DNA from: Paludibacteraceae bacterium
Lineage (GTDB): Bacteria > Bacteroidota > Bacteroidia > Bacteroidales > Paludibacteraceae
Direction of reading: 5' to 3'
NCBI GenBank assembly: GCA_905233935.1
Contig: CAJOFU010000021.1
Coordinates: 1-57,086, forward strand
DNA: 57,086 nucleotides
Positions 46,048 through 55,211 of this stretch are shown piece by piece. The notes under the pieces were generated by a model that ran no database searches, was not told the origin of the DNA, and saw nothing but the letters and a program-made list of their open reading frames with translations. Each line of letters starts with the position of its first letter. The first letter of the stretch is position 1. The translations under genes and the position numbers were made by a program.

Positions 46048-46079
46048 TTTGCATTTATCCTTATTTTTTTGTAATTTTG
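46048..46079 (+). promoter_or_regulatory. CRISPR array promoter
   Basis: TTTG (46048-46051), 20 bases, TAATTTTG (46072-46079). It points into the array, start expected near 46086, back to back with the tracrRNA promoter. Confidence 0.8.
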
Positions 46080-46085
46080 CAGTCG

Positions 46086-46206
46086 TATAGTGGTCTTTGA
46101 CGTGATTTTTATGTTATGGATACACAAATTCTCTTTCTTTTCGTATTAGGATCTTAAGCATTGATAAGAGCACCTAATTATGAGTCAGGGAGTACTATTA
46201 AATGAG
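46086..46206 (+). promoter_or_regulatory. Array leader with a nested hairpin
   Basis: A transcribed leader of about 120 bases. ATTAGG and CCTAAT (about 46145-46180) enclose a TCTTA/TAAGA hairpin. GGATACACAA at about 46113-46122 resembles the tracrRNA antirepeat core lacking two bases. No open frame. Confidence 0.5.
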
Positions 46207-48154
46207 ATTCGATAAAGTTCTAAAACAGCTAGCGGCATTTTTGACTGCCGCAAGTACGAGTTGTGTATATCCTTCAATTTTGAATTCGATAAAGTTCTAA
46301 AACAGCCGCTATCCATTGCTACGTCCTCCTCTCCACGTTGTGTATATCCTTCAATTTTGAATTCGATAAAGTTCTAAAACAGCCCAACGGACGGACATCC
46401 CGGGGCTGTTGTCGTTGTGTATATCCTTCAATTTTGAATTCGATAAAGTTCTAAAACAGCATCTGAGTTTACATCTTTAAATACATATTTGTTGTGTATA
46501 TCCTTCAATTTTGAATTCGATAAAGTTCTAAAACAGCACCAGCTGCTGATGGACACGGGCTACCTTTGTTGTGTATATCCTTCAATTTTGAATTCGATAA
46601 AGTTCTAAAACAGCTTGACCTGCGTCGGGTCGGAAATATGTCCGGTTGTGTATATCCTTCAATTTTGAATTCGATAAAGTTCTAAAACAGCAGCCGACGA
46701 AGTCGGCTTGCATCGGGCATTGTTGTGTATATCCTTCAATTTTGAATTCGATAAAGTTCTAAAACAGCGATAATGTATATTTGCACAGAACCGGATTGGT
46801 TGTGTATATCCTTCAATTTTGAATTCGATAAAGTTCTAAAACAGCTTGCCGCCGTTATAGTGGACGGTAAGGATAGTTGTGTATATCCTTCAATTTTGAA
46901 TTCGATAAAGTTCTAAAACAGCGCGGCGCAGGAAAAGCCGCAAGCGGTGCAAGTTGTGTATATCCTTCAATTTTGAATTCGATAAAGTTCTAAAACAGCA
47001 CGATGTGAGGGCAATACGTCGGAAACTTCGTTGTGTATATCCTTCAATTTTGAATTCGATAAAGTTCTAAAACAGCTCCAAGTCGGGAGAGTTACCCGAC
47101 CTGCCTGTTGTGTATATCCTTCAATTTTGAATTCGATAAAGTTCTAAAACAGCAAATGCTTTTGCAAATAAGGTGGACGAGTGGTTGTGTATATCCTTCA
47201 ATTTTGAATTCGATAAAGTTCTAAAACAGCGCTCTCATGCGTGAGAGTGCCGGACTCAGCGTTGTGTATATCCTTCAATTTTGAATTCGATAAAGTTCTA
47301 AAACAGCCAAACAAGATTTCTGCCAAGCAACTCGCCAGTTGTGTATATCCTTCAATTTTGAATTCGATAAAGTTCTAAAACAGCCCGCTTGACGAGAACA
47401 TCGGCAAGAACCTCGTTGTGTATATCCTTCAATTTTGAATTCGATAAAGTTCTAAAACAGCAATGACCAACTGAACGGCGTGCTGACTATCGTTGTGTAT
47501 ATCCTTCAATTTTGAATTCGATAAAGTTCTAAAACAGCGTTATGAAGTGTGAATGCAAACAATTTACGGTTGTGTATATCCTTCAATTTTGAATTCGATA
47601 AAGTTCTAAAACAGCAGAGGGTTCTCATCTTTATGATTCACTTCGGTTGTGTATATCCTTCAATTTTGAATTCGATAAAGTTCTAAAACAGCAGGAGGCG
47701 GTGACGTTCCATGTGCATGGACGTTGTGTATATCCTTCAATTTTGAATTCGATAAAGTTCTAAAACAGCCAGTCCTTGCCGCTATCCTCGCATCCGTCAG
47801 TTGTGTATATCCTTCAATTTTGAATTCGATAAAGTTCTAAAACAGCCGACAATTAAGTGATAACCAATCATAATTCGTTGTGTATATCCTTCAATTTTGA
47901 ATTCGATAAAGTTCTAAAACAGCGTTGGCGTGCTGTCGATGGTGGTGGCGGGCGTTGTGTATATCCTTCAATTTTGAATTCGATAAAGTTCTAAAACAGC
48001 CTATTGTAGCATTTAAGCGAATAAACGACAGTTGTGTATATCCTTCAATTTTGAATTCGATAAAGTTCTAAAACAGCTCAAAATCGGTGCATCTGCCGAT
48101 TTTCGTAGTTGTGTATATCCTTCAATTTTGAATTCGATAAAGTTCTAAAACAGC
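46207..48154 (+). CRISPR. Type II-C CRISPR array, 25 full repeats plus one truncated
   Basis: Twenty-five repeats of 47 bases (beginning GTTGTGTATATCCTTCAATT and ending AAAGTTCTAAAACAGC) start at 46260 and recur exactly every 77 bases to 48154, with 30-base spacers throughout. A 23-base 3' piece of the repeat at 46207-46229 plus one spacer precedes them, giving 25 spacers. The orientation follows from the tracrRNA and the upstream promoter: crRNAs are read left to right, toward the cas genes. The truncated unit lies at the promoter end, so new spacers may be added at the cas2 end, as reported for some reversed II-C arrays (inference). No sequence decay is seen in the full repeats I checked. 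Confidence 0.98.
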
Positions 48155-48185
48155 ACAATGTGCGTTTTAGATTGTATATCACAAC
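48144..48185 (+). repeat. Antirepeat-like foldback at the array's far end
   Basis: The last repeat end TCTAAAAC, then A, then GCAC (48144-48156) pairs with GTGC-GTTTTAGA (48160-48171). The sequence GC-GTTTTAGA (48162-48171) through GTATATCACAAC (to 48185) also matches both ends of the inverted repeat, with the middle deleted. Confidence 0.6.
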
Positions 48186-48206
48186 ATTACAAGTTGTTTT
48201 AGAATT

Positions 48207-48247
48207 GAAAAATGCAGGCGATTTATTTCGTCTGCATTTTTCTTTTT
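48207..48247. terminator. Two-way terminator between array and cas2
   Basis: GAAAAATGCAGGCGA (48207-48221) pairs with TCGTCTGCATTTTTC (48228-48242), 15 pairs with one G-T, followed by TTTTT. It would stop array transcripts and, from the other side, the cas operon. Confidence 0.85.
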
Positions 48248-48288
48248 GAGGGAAATTTCATCCTATTACTCCATTATTTCCGCAAACA

Positions 48289-48621
<333 letters not shown>

Positions 48622-48665
48622 TCATAAAAACAGAAAGCGCACCACAAGGATACGCTTTCTACCCA

Positions 48666-49592
48666 TTACCAATCGGGATAAATAATCTTTCTTGCTTCAC
48701 CACTAAAACACTTTTGTACGCTGTTGGCAGTAGTCTGAACTGCAATTTGCAATGGACTTCGGCGATGATCAATAAGCACTTCCACTGTATTAACTGCAAG
48801 CATTTCGCGTTTAAGTGCCGGAGTTAATTCGCTCAAGTTGGCAATCCGTTTGTAGATGTCGATAACCACTCTGTCCACGTAAGGACGATAGGGTTCCATA
48901 ATATCATCTGCAAGACAATAAGCATTGTAGCGATTATGGTGATGAATGCCGAGTGTAGGCAGCACACCTGCTGCTACTAATGCGCGTGCCATAAGTGCGC
49001 GGACAATAGCATAACCATAATTGAGCAGATTGTTTGGCGGCAGCCCATCTTGAGCGCGGAGGAAATCAGGATTGTGGAACACATTCCGCCAATAATAAGC
49101 AGCTGCTCGACCTTCAAGGTTATCGGTATCGCCGGATTTTACTTGTTTGCACCACGCAAGCATATTACCGTTTTCCACTCCTTGTTCCGTAAGGATCTTT
49201 GCTTGTCCGGCAATCTTGCTAATGACCGTTTGTTGCCACATCTGTTTTTTGAGCGGTTCAGAGGCATCTATCTGCTGACGGAAACGTTCGGATTGAAGGT
49301 TATTGCCTTGCAATGGGAGAAACAAGCCTATTGGCAAGTGTTGATCATTACAAGAAATAACAGCCACGTTATTTTCCAACAGAGCCGCCATAAGTGCCGC
49401 TGTTATGGTTACTTGCTTGTGGTCAATAACAACGACACCAATATCTTCGATAGGGATAGTATATACTCCCTGTTCGCGAAGATTCTCCGGCATATTCTTG
49501 TCGTTGACTATATCTGGCAGAGTAATAACCATCTGCTCCAGCTTCAAACTAAGGTAAGCAGGGTTATTGAATCCTATAACACGCTTAATCAT
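48666..49592 (-). CDS. cas1: CRISPR-associated integrase Cas1
   Basis: A 308-residue integrase. Metal ligands are recognisable in NLEGRAAAYYW (Glu), LGIHHHNRYNAY (His) and LADDIMEPYRPYVD (Asp/Glu). The N-terminal beta part has IPIEDIGVVVIDHKQVTIT. It overlaps the cas9 stop by four bases (49589-49592). No csn2 or cas4 is present, which makes the system subtype II-C. Confidence 0.98.
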   Translation of the reverse strand: MIKRVIGFNNPAYLSLKLEQMVITLPDIVNDKNMPENLREQGVYTIPIEDIGVVVIDHKQVTITAALMAALLENNVAVISCNDQHLPIGLFLPLQGNNLQSERFRQQIDASEPLKKQMWQQTVISKIAGQAKILTEQGVENGNMLAWCKQVKSGDTDNLEGRAAAYYWRNVFHNPDFLRAQDGLPPNNLLNYGYAIVRALMARALVAAGVLPTLGIHHHNRYNAYCLADDIMEPYRPYVDRVVIDIYKRIANLSELTPALKREMLAVNTVEVLIDHRRSPLQIAVQTTANSVQKCFSGEARKIIYPDW

Positions 49593-52500
49593 AGCATTAT
49601 AGATTTAATGTTTCCTAAACGGTCAACTTTGATAGGAATGCATACCTCTTTAACCATTTCGCCAGTAATTGCGCGTCCCATTTTATTGAGCGGAGAAAAT
49701 TCTTTCTTATCAAGAATAGGAGAAGCAACATTGCTTGGTATGAAGAATGCATCAGTACCGCTTGAAGATACAAATTTGTATATCCGATCATGTTTCATGT
49801 CATATTCCCTTCTTTGTCTTTCCTCATCGGTAGGCACATATACCAAATCGCCGGGGGAAAGAATGTATTTGAGTTGGGCGTTTTCAGCGACAAGATTGTT
49901 TTCGTGAACCCACTTATCGAGCAAAGATTTCCATTCTTTACCTCCTTCTTTCTGGCAGTCAATAACTGCTTTTAGCGGAATAGTGATGTAAGAGCGCTTT
50001 TCTATACCTTCATCGGTTGTAGTAACATAAATAGCGAGGAACAAGTTTGTACCCTTTGCTGCTTCTACAAATTTTTTTGCTTTCGCACCTTCTTTGCCGA
50101 TAGCGAATTTATCTGCTTCTTCGTAAACGCGCACTTTCAAGATAGGCTTGTGTGGCGTGCCGTTGTTTAGAGTTTGGATGTCAGCATTCATCTGCTCTAT
50201 GCCATCAGGTGAAAATGCAAGAGCAGAGTCTCCACCGCATCGCTCAAGATGTGCAAGCAGAATTTTTTGTATGCCTTCATCGGTAACACTCTCGCGGATA
50301 TACTTATCTGTAAATGCCTCATTCAGAGCTTTTCTTGTCGCAAAGATGCGCACATTTGTATCTTTGGTGAAATAATAAACCTCTATGCGTTTGAGATTGA
50401 CATCCGACCACACGTCGGGTTCGGAGGCAAAGTATTTCTTTATTTCCTTTTCTGTTTTACCTGCTGACACCATCTCTCGGAGTTTAAGACGTAGATCTTT
50501 TTCCACGACATCATCAAGATGTTGGAGCGCATAAGACAGATTTACATATTTCCTACGACGGAGATTGATTTCTCCGAATACTGTGTCTTTGTGCAGTGGT
50601 TTCCGGATTGCCCAATTATGTCCGGTAGTTTGGCGAACAGCTTTCTTTTTGCCATCAACGAAGCGGATAGAGCGGTTGCTGCTCTTGTTTATTACGCGCA
50701 GGTTCTGCTTGAAACTAACAACGATATGTTCTAAGACTTCTTGCACATCCTTTTGGAAGCCTTCGTAAGGAACAACGAAATCCGTGAACCGTGTGTGCTC
50801 TTTGCCATTATTGTCCCGCCATAACTCACGTTTGCGTAGCAAGCATTGCAGGTCGTAGCGCGCTTTCTCATCCTTGTCAAGTGCCGATTCGTTGCTTAAC
50901 AGGTTGACATGATTGCGTGTAGTGAAGGCAATAACGATTGCATCCATTGCGTGATGACGATGGTCGATACGTTTCTTCTCAAAACCTTTGCGGAGCTCCA
51001 ACGGCATACTTGGGATAATGTGTCCATTAGCCGTCTTGGCTGTAAACACATTCGTCTCTTGAATATTGTTCAGTCTCTCAAAGCGCGGCAGTATGATATG
51101 ATTCCATACATCATTGATGCCCCAGTCTTGTTTGAGACGTGTGGTGGTTGAACCGTTGCATGCAATAACGTTCTTGCTTGTTGCTTCCGGTTCATATTCT
51201 CCAGTGGCATTTTGTTCGCGAACAATATTACTGAGCAAACGTAGCATCAAGCGGCTGATATACCGACTGTCGTTCATCTGACGTGCCACGAACTTTTCGG
51301 GTATATCATCCAACATGAGTTTCTCTTGTTTGGCTTTGTTAGACGCGAACAATGTCTTTATTTGCTGTTCGTAAGCCTCTTTGGATAGTACTGTGACTAC
51401 TTTACCGCCAGATAAGGTAATCTTTTCTCCACCACACGCACATATAAATTCGTGCGCTAACATTCTGTCTTTACGTGCATTGACTTCGGCTTCGCAAATG
51501 ACCTTGTTGGACATCGAGTCGTCAAAGAAGCGCGACTGTGGAATAACATGTTCAATTTGATATGCCGGTGTAAAGAGTTTTGCCAGCGGAATAGGTTGAC
51601 CTGTATAGGGTGATAGATACTTTTGGTCAAGCCATAGGCGGTATTTCTTCACGTCTTGAGGTGATGGTTGCTTAAGAGCAGAAAGATCGTTGATGATGCG
51701 TTGTATCTCATCATTTGCTTTGTTGGCACTCAATACACCTTCTTCGTAGATACGGAAAATTTCTTGTTGACTTGGCGAATAACCATGCACACCTTCAATG
51801 CCACATTCCGGGTTCATGAATTCTTGCAAAAGCAGTTTGGCGCGCAGATTAGCCTTCTCATTGTCTTGTTGACGTTGGAGAGTGTTCTTTCGCTGTTCGG
51901 CATTCTGCTTGAGGTCACGACCTAACTCAATATGAATCTCATCAATATGTCCCTCTTGTTTCCATATATCGCGCACGGTGCGCAGACTTTCCATAACAAC
52001 CTGCTCTACAATCGGATTATTGAGCGAGTGCAAACGGAAAGCTTGGAGATAGGCATCAATATCTTCCGGTTTCTCCCATTTGGTATCGTTCTTGCGCGTG
52101 TCGTATACTACATATTCCGCCATCCATAATGGCAATCCTTGGAAGTCTTCAAGCGATTGTAGATCTGCCAATTTTTGACGCACCTGATCGCTAATGTGCT
52201 CGTCAACCTCACCGGCGATAAGTTTCTCAATGCGGTTGAGTGTTGGCTCGTCTATTGCTTCTGCACTCCAGGTTTCACCACAGCGCATCAGATTAAGCAA
52301 TTTGCGTGTAGCTTTCTCGCTATATGCTCCATAATCAGCCGGGAAAGGTTTCTGCTTGTCTAACTTCTCAACGAATACCGGCAACAACTTATGCGCACGA
52401 GCATAGCGTGTGAGTGCTTGATGCAATTCTTGTTTGTCGGAAATGGAGTAAAGCATGTGCCATAAATGCTCCAACTCTTCGGCTGTGACATTACCACCTG

Positions 52501-54067
52501 CTTCCGTGAGTATATTAGAGAGCGTAGCTGTAGTCGGAGCAGCGGGATATTTCTTATCTGCTACATAGTTCCATGACAAACCTTTCGGCTGCTTACCCGC
52601 CAAATATTTCAGTACATTATTTTCTGTTACCTCTTTCTGCGTTAGCAACCACTTGACCATTGCGGCTTTGTCATTAATCAGTTCAGCTGTGCAGTCTTGC
52701 TTGCCTATTCCGTTGGCATCTTCGCGATATATGTGCAGGTTTTCCACCCATTGCCACAAACGGAACTCTTCATATATCGGATGCGATTTGGAAATGCATT
52801 TAAGATATTGGCGTTTCTCTTCACCATCTTTGGTGCGATAGGTGTGGTACTCGTAAGGACATTCGTTGATAAGCGATTTCTTACTCTTTAGTGGTCGTTG
52901 ATAGAAAATTATATCGTCCAATAGTAGATACGTGAAATCCCTATTGGCTATACTTTGACGATAAGCCTCATTCTGCGGATAGAGAGCCTCTATCGCAGCG
53001 GCATAGAGATTAGTATCGCGTAACTCTGGTATAAAATTCTTTTGTGTTTCAAGAATACGACGGAGTTCGTCTTTGTAATACTTTCGGTCAACAACACGAA
53101 CTAACTGACCTATAATCTTTTGATTAGGACGTTGAAGCAGCGCATCATAAATGAACTCTCCGACAGACTTCTTGCTTGAATCTATGTCGTGTTGGGTCTT
53201 GATCTTGCGCAATCCCCAATCGTCTTCTGTTGGCGCGCTAAACGAACGTTTTACATTACCCTCTTTATCTTTTGCTTCTGTGCCATCCTCGTTGAGTTTG
53301 GTAGTTACAATGAAATCCTTGGTTTTGCCTTCCCACTCTAACGGGTAAGCGCTTTGACGCTTGTATATCCAACCGTTTTCCAAAGTTACCTCATACCATG
53401 TGCGTCCCTTAGAAACTTCGCCTGTATCTTTAACGGATACAACTCGTAATGTGCAAAGTTCTTTCTTCTCATTAGCCTTTTCCTCCTCTTCTTCACCACG
53501 AGCCTGATAATAACCGCGTTTCTGATTGAACTGATGCAATAGCCAAGCCAGTTCTTGCCCACTTATCGGTTGTGTAAGGGCTTTCTTGCGCAAATAGTAT
53601 ATAGTCCAATCATAGGGAATCTTCTTGCCGTCTGCCAACAAGTCAGGATGGGCTTGGGCAAAATCCTTAACCATCTCATCAAAGGCTGATTGGAAAAGGA
53701 AAATGTTTCTTCCATCCTTTTCAGTCCATGGCAATTTGGGCTCTGCACCTTTATGCAGTTGTCCGTATCTATTCAACCGGCTTGCATAATGTTCAGGCAG
53801 AAAACCGAGAATAGATAGTACACGATTCAAGCGTTCACGACGTAATGCGTGACGCTCGTTCAAACGGCGGATACCGCGTGCGTTAGTTCGCGTTGCGGTT
53901 TGAGAAACGCTATTGCCGCTCTCAAAATCGCCTAATACAGCCGCATCCATAGGAATAATACGGCTACCAGCTGATTTAATACATTTTTGTGAGTCTGACT
54001 CTGCAACCACAGCCCAACCGATACTGTTGGTTCCAAGGTCTAAACCAAGAATATTTTTTGTTTCCAT
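49589..54067 (-). CDS. cas9: CRISPR-associated endonuclease Cas9, type II-C
   Basis: A 1492-residue RNA-guided DNA nuclease. RuvC-I is ILGLDLGTNSIGWAV with the catalytic aspartate at residue 10. The arginine-rich bridge helix is at 57-85 (RGIRRLNERHALRRERL). RuvC-II is IHIELGRDLKQN near 714, HNH is YQIEHVIPQSRFFDDSMSNK near 839 with NARKD after it, and RuvC-III is DHRHHAMDAIVIAF near 1037. All catalytic residues are visible, so both nuclease centres should be active. ATG 54067 gives METKNILGLDLG; the longer frame to 54124 lies in the 5' UTR and is not Cas9-like. The length is at the large end for II-C, as in other Bacteroidota. The leader carries a copy of the repeat core directly before the start. 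Confidence 0.98.
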   Translation of the reverse strand: METKNILGLDLGTNSIGWAVVAESDSQKCIKSAGSRIIPMDAAVLGDFESGNSVSQTATRTNARGIRRLNERHALRRERLNRVLSILGFLPEHYASRLNRYGQLHKGAEPKLPWTEKDGRNIFLFQSAFDEMVKDFAQAHPDLLADGKKIPYDWTIYYLRKKALTQPISGQELAWLLHQFNQKRGYYQARGEEEEEKANEKKELCTLRVVSVKDTGEVSKGRTWYEVTLENGWIYKRQSAYPLEWEGKTKDFIVTTKLNEDGTEAKDKEGNVKRSFSAPTEDDWGLRKIKTQHDIDSSKKSVGEFIYDALLQRPNQKIIGQLVRVVDRKYYKDELRRILETQKNFIPELRDTNLYAAAIEALYPQNEAYRQSIANRDFTYLLLDDIIFYQRPLKSKKSLINECPYEYHTYRTKDGEEKRQYLKCISKSHPIYEEFRLWQWVENLHIYREDANGIGKQDCTAELINDKAAMVKWLLTQKEVTENNVLKYLAGKQPKGLSWNYVADKKYPAAPTTATLSNILTEAGGNVTAEELEHLWHMLYSISDKQELHQALTRYARAHKLLPVFVEKLDKQKPFPADYGAYSEKATRKLLNLMRCGETWSAEAIDEPTLNRIEKLIAGEVDEHISDQVRQKLADLQSLEDFQGLPLWMAEYVVYDTRKNDTKWEKPEDIDAYLQAFRLHSLNNPIVEQVVMESLRTVRDIWKQEGHIDEIHIELGRDLKQNAEQRKNTLQRQQDNEKANLRAKLLLQEFMNPECGIEGVHGYSPSQQEIFRIYEEGVLSANKANDEIQRIINDLSALKQPSPQDVKKYRLWLDQKYLSPYTGQPIPLAKLFTPAYQIEHVIPQSRFFDDSMSNKVICEAEVNARKDRMLAHEFICACGGEKITLSGGKVVTVLSKEAYEQQIKTLFASNKAKQEKLMLDDIPEKFVARQMNDSRYISRLMLRLLSNIVREQNATGEYEPEATSKNVIACNGSTTTRLKQDWGINDVWNHIILPRFERLNNIQETNVFTAKTANGHIIPSMPLELRKGFEKKRIDHRHHAMDAIVIAFTTRNHVNLLSNESALDKDEKARYDLQCLLRKRELWRDNNGKEHTRFTDFVVPYEGFQKDVQEVLEHIVVSFKQNLRVINKSSNRSIRFVDGKKKAVRQTTGHNWAIRKPLHKDTVFGEINLRRRKYVNLSYALQHLDDVVEKDLRLKLREMVSAGKTEKEIKKYFASEPDVWSDVNLKRIEVYYFTKDTNVRIFATRKALNEAFTDKYIRESVTDEGIQKILLAHLERCGGDSALAFSPDGIEQMNADIQTLNNGTPHKPILKVRVYEEADKFAIGKEGAKAKKFVEAAKGTNLFLAIYVTTTDEGIEKRSYITIPLKAVIDCQKEGGKEWKSLLDKWVHENNLVAENAQLKYILSPGDLVYVPTDEERQRREYDMKHDRIYKFVSSSGTDAFFIPSNVASPILDKKEFSPLNKMGRAITGEMVKEVCIPIKVDRLGNIKSIML

Positions 54068-54189
54068 GATATTGAAGGATATAATTTTTACAAAACAAGC
54101 GTCCACTGCGAAGCAACTCGTCAATAAACGCCTTTTATGTCAATTGTATAATCTCGGCAAATGGGAAAAAATCCATTGAGGAGAAAAAT
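54068..54189 (-). promoter_or_regulatory. cas9 5' UTR with a CRISPR-repeat mimic next to the start codon
   Basis: The predicted leader is about 120 bases. Its last part reads TATATCCTTCAATATC then ATG. TATATCCTTCAAT (54071-54083) is identical to 13 bases of the CRISPR repeat. The tracrRNA antirepeat can form 12 perfect pairs with it, four bases before the start codon. A further UUGU upstream can pair with ACAA of the tracrRNA across an internal loop. Confidence 0.7.
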
Positions 54190-54195
54190 ACGCCA

Positions 54196-54226
54196 CAAAG
54201 TTACGAAAAAAATATCAAATATGCAA
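54196..54226 (-). promoter_or_regulatory. cas9-cas1-cas2 promoter
   Basis: Minus strand TTG (54224-54226), 20 bases, TAACTTTG (54196-54203). Start expected near 54189. Confidence 0.8.
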
Positions 54227-54326
54227 GAGGAGAGTGAAGATTTAGGCAAAATAGAAGGAGAAAAGTGAGAAATTTTGTAAAAGTGACCAAAAGTACTGCT
54301 TTGGAGTGCAAGATGTTGCTGCGGTG

Positions 54327-55031
54327 TTAGCGATTGGCTGCGAGGAACAGGGGGATCTGTTCGGGGTGGGATTCGAAGTGATTGCCTATGACGACGAGGT
54401 CGGCACCGGCGACGAAGGCATCGGACATTTGCTGCGGCTCACGGATGCCGCCACCGACGATTAGAGGCAGGTCAACAGCCTCGCGGACAGCACGGATAAC
54501 AGGCTGTGGGACAGGCTGGTTAGCACCGCTGCCTGCCTCGAGGTAGATGAGGCATTTGCCAAGGAGCATAGCTGTGCGGGCAAGACGGACGGCTTCATCG
54601 GGTTTTTGCGCGGATACAGGCTGTGCGCCGGTGAGGCGTTGGGTTGTGCTCTCGCGGCCGCCGTCCACGAGGATATATCCCATAGGAATAGACTCAATGC
54701 CCGAGGTGGCGACAGCATCGGCACTCAGGATCTGCTGGTCGATAAGGAATCGCGGATCACGACTGTTCATGAGCGTGAGGAAAAGCAGGGCATCGGCTTC
54801 AGGTGTGAACTGCGAGGGTCTGCCGGGGAAGAGGATGACGGGCGTGGTGCACGCGCCGTGGATAGCGCGAACGACGGCAGTGGTGTCGGAGGCTGTGGAG
54901 CCGCCGACGAAGTAGAAGTCGAAACCCTCACAGATGGTCGAGGGGGCGAACTTGTCGGGGTCAATGAGTCGGACGAGCATCTTACTGCCTGCATTGGCAC
55001 GGTCAACAATATGATTTAGAATTTTGTCCAC
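54327..55031 (-). CDS. Geranylgeranylglyceryl phosphate synthase family protein (bacteroidetal type)
   Basis: A 234-residue TIM-barrel prenyltransferase that joins a polyprenyl diphosphate to glycerol-1-phosphate. Phosphate-binding segments are LIDPDKFAP, FVGGSTASD, YLEAGSGANQPV and LIVGGGIREPQQMSDAFVAGADLVVIGN. Archaea use this reaction for ether lipids. Bacteroidota carry a group II homologue with a less certain product. It has its own promoter at 55089-55119. Confidence 0.92.
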   Translation of the reverse strand: MDKILNHIVDRANAGSKMLVRLIDPDKFAPSTICEGFDFYFVGGSTASDTTAVVRAIHGACTTPVILFPGRPSQFTPEADALLFLTLMNSRDPRFLIDQQILSADAVATSGIESIPMGYILVDGGRESTTQRLTGAQPVSAQKPDEAVRLARTAMLLGKCLIYLEAGSGANQPVPQPVIRAVREAVDLPLIVGGGIREPQQMSDAFVAGADLVVIGNHFESHPEQIPLFLAANR

Positions 55032-55088
55032 AAAGATGATTTTTCAGTCAACAATTAAAGACAATTAAAAACTATAACAATAATTGAT

Positions 55089-55119
55089 GCAAAGATACAA
55101 CAAATTTTTGATATATGCA
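55089..55119 (-). promoter_or_regulatory. Promoter of the GGGP synthase gene
   Basis: Minus strand TTG (55117-55119), 20 bases, TATCTTTG (55089-55096). Confidence 0.75.
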
Positions 55120-55160
55120 AGAGAATTTCATTTTTTTTGTAAAAAAATCGAAGCAAAGAC

Positions 55161-55191
55161 TTGTATATGTCAAAAAAAAGTAGTATCTTTG
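55161..55191 (+). promoter_or_regulatory. Promoter of the lipoprotein gene
   Basis: TTG (55161-55163), 20 bases, TATCTTTG (55184-55191). It rules out the longer reading frame starting at 55161. Confidence 0.75.
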
Positions 55192-55211
55192 CATCGTTAA
55201 ACCTCAAAATT

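Noticed and set aside
45866..46090. 74-residue plus-strand open frame upstream of the array
   Set aside because: It overlaps the tracrRNA and its promoter, has no family features and no promoter of its own.
46086..46206. Array leader as the tracrRNA because of GGATACACAA
   Set aside because: Only ten bases with a two-base gap, no terminator, and transcription runs on into the array.
53913..54179. Plus-strand 88-residue open frame antisense to the cas9 start
   Set aside because: Shadow of the cas9 frame and of its leader; no start signal.
54068..54180. tracrRNA upstream of cas9 on the plus strand, based on ATTGAAGGATATA
   Set aside because: The lower-stem complement to GTTGTG is poor and the plus-strand -7 box is off by one base. 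The tracrRNA at 45904-45997 is far better, so this is better read as a repeat mimic in the cas9 leader.
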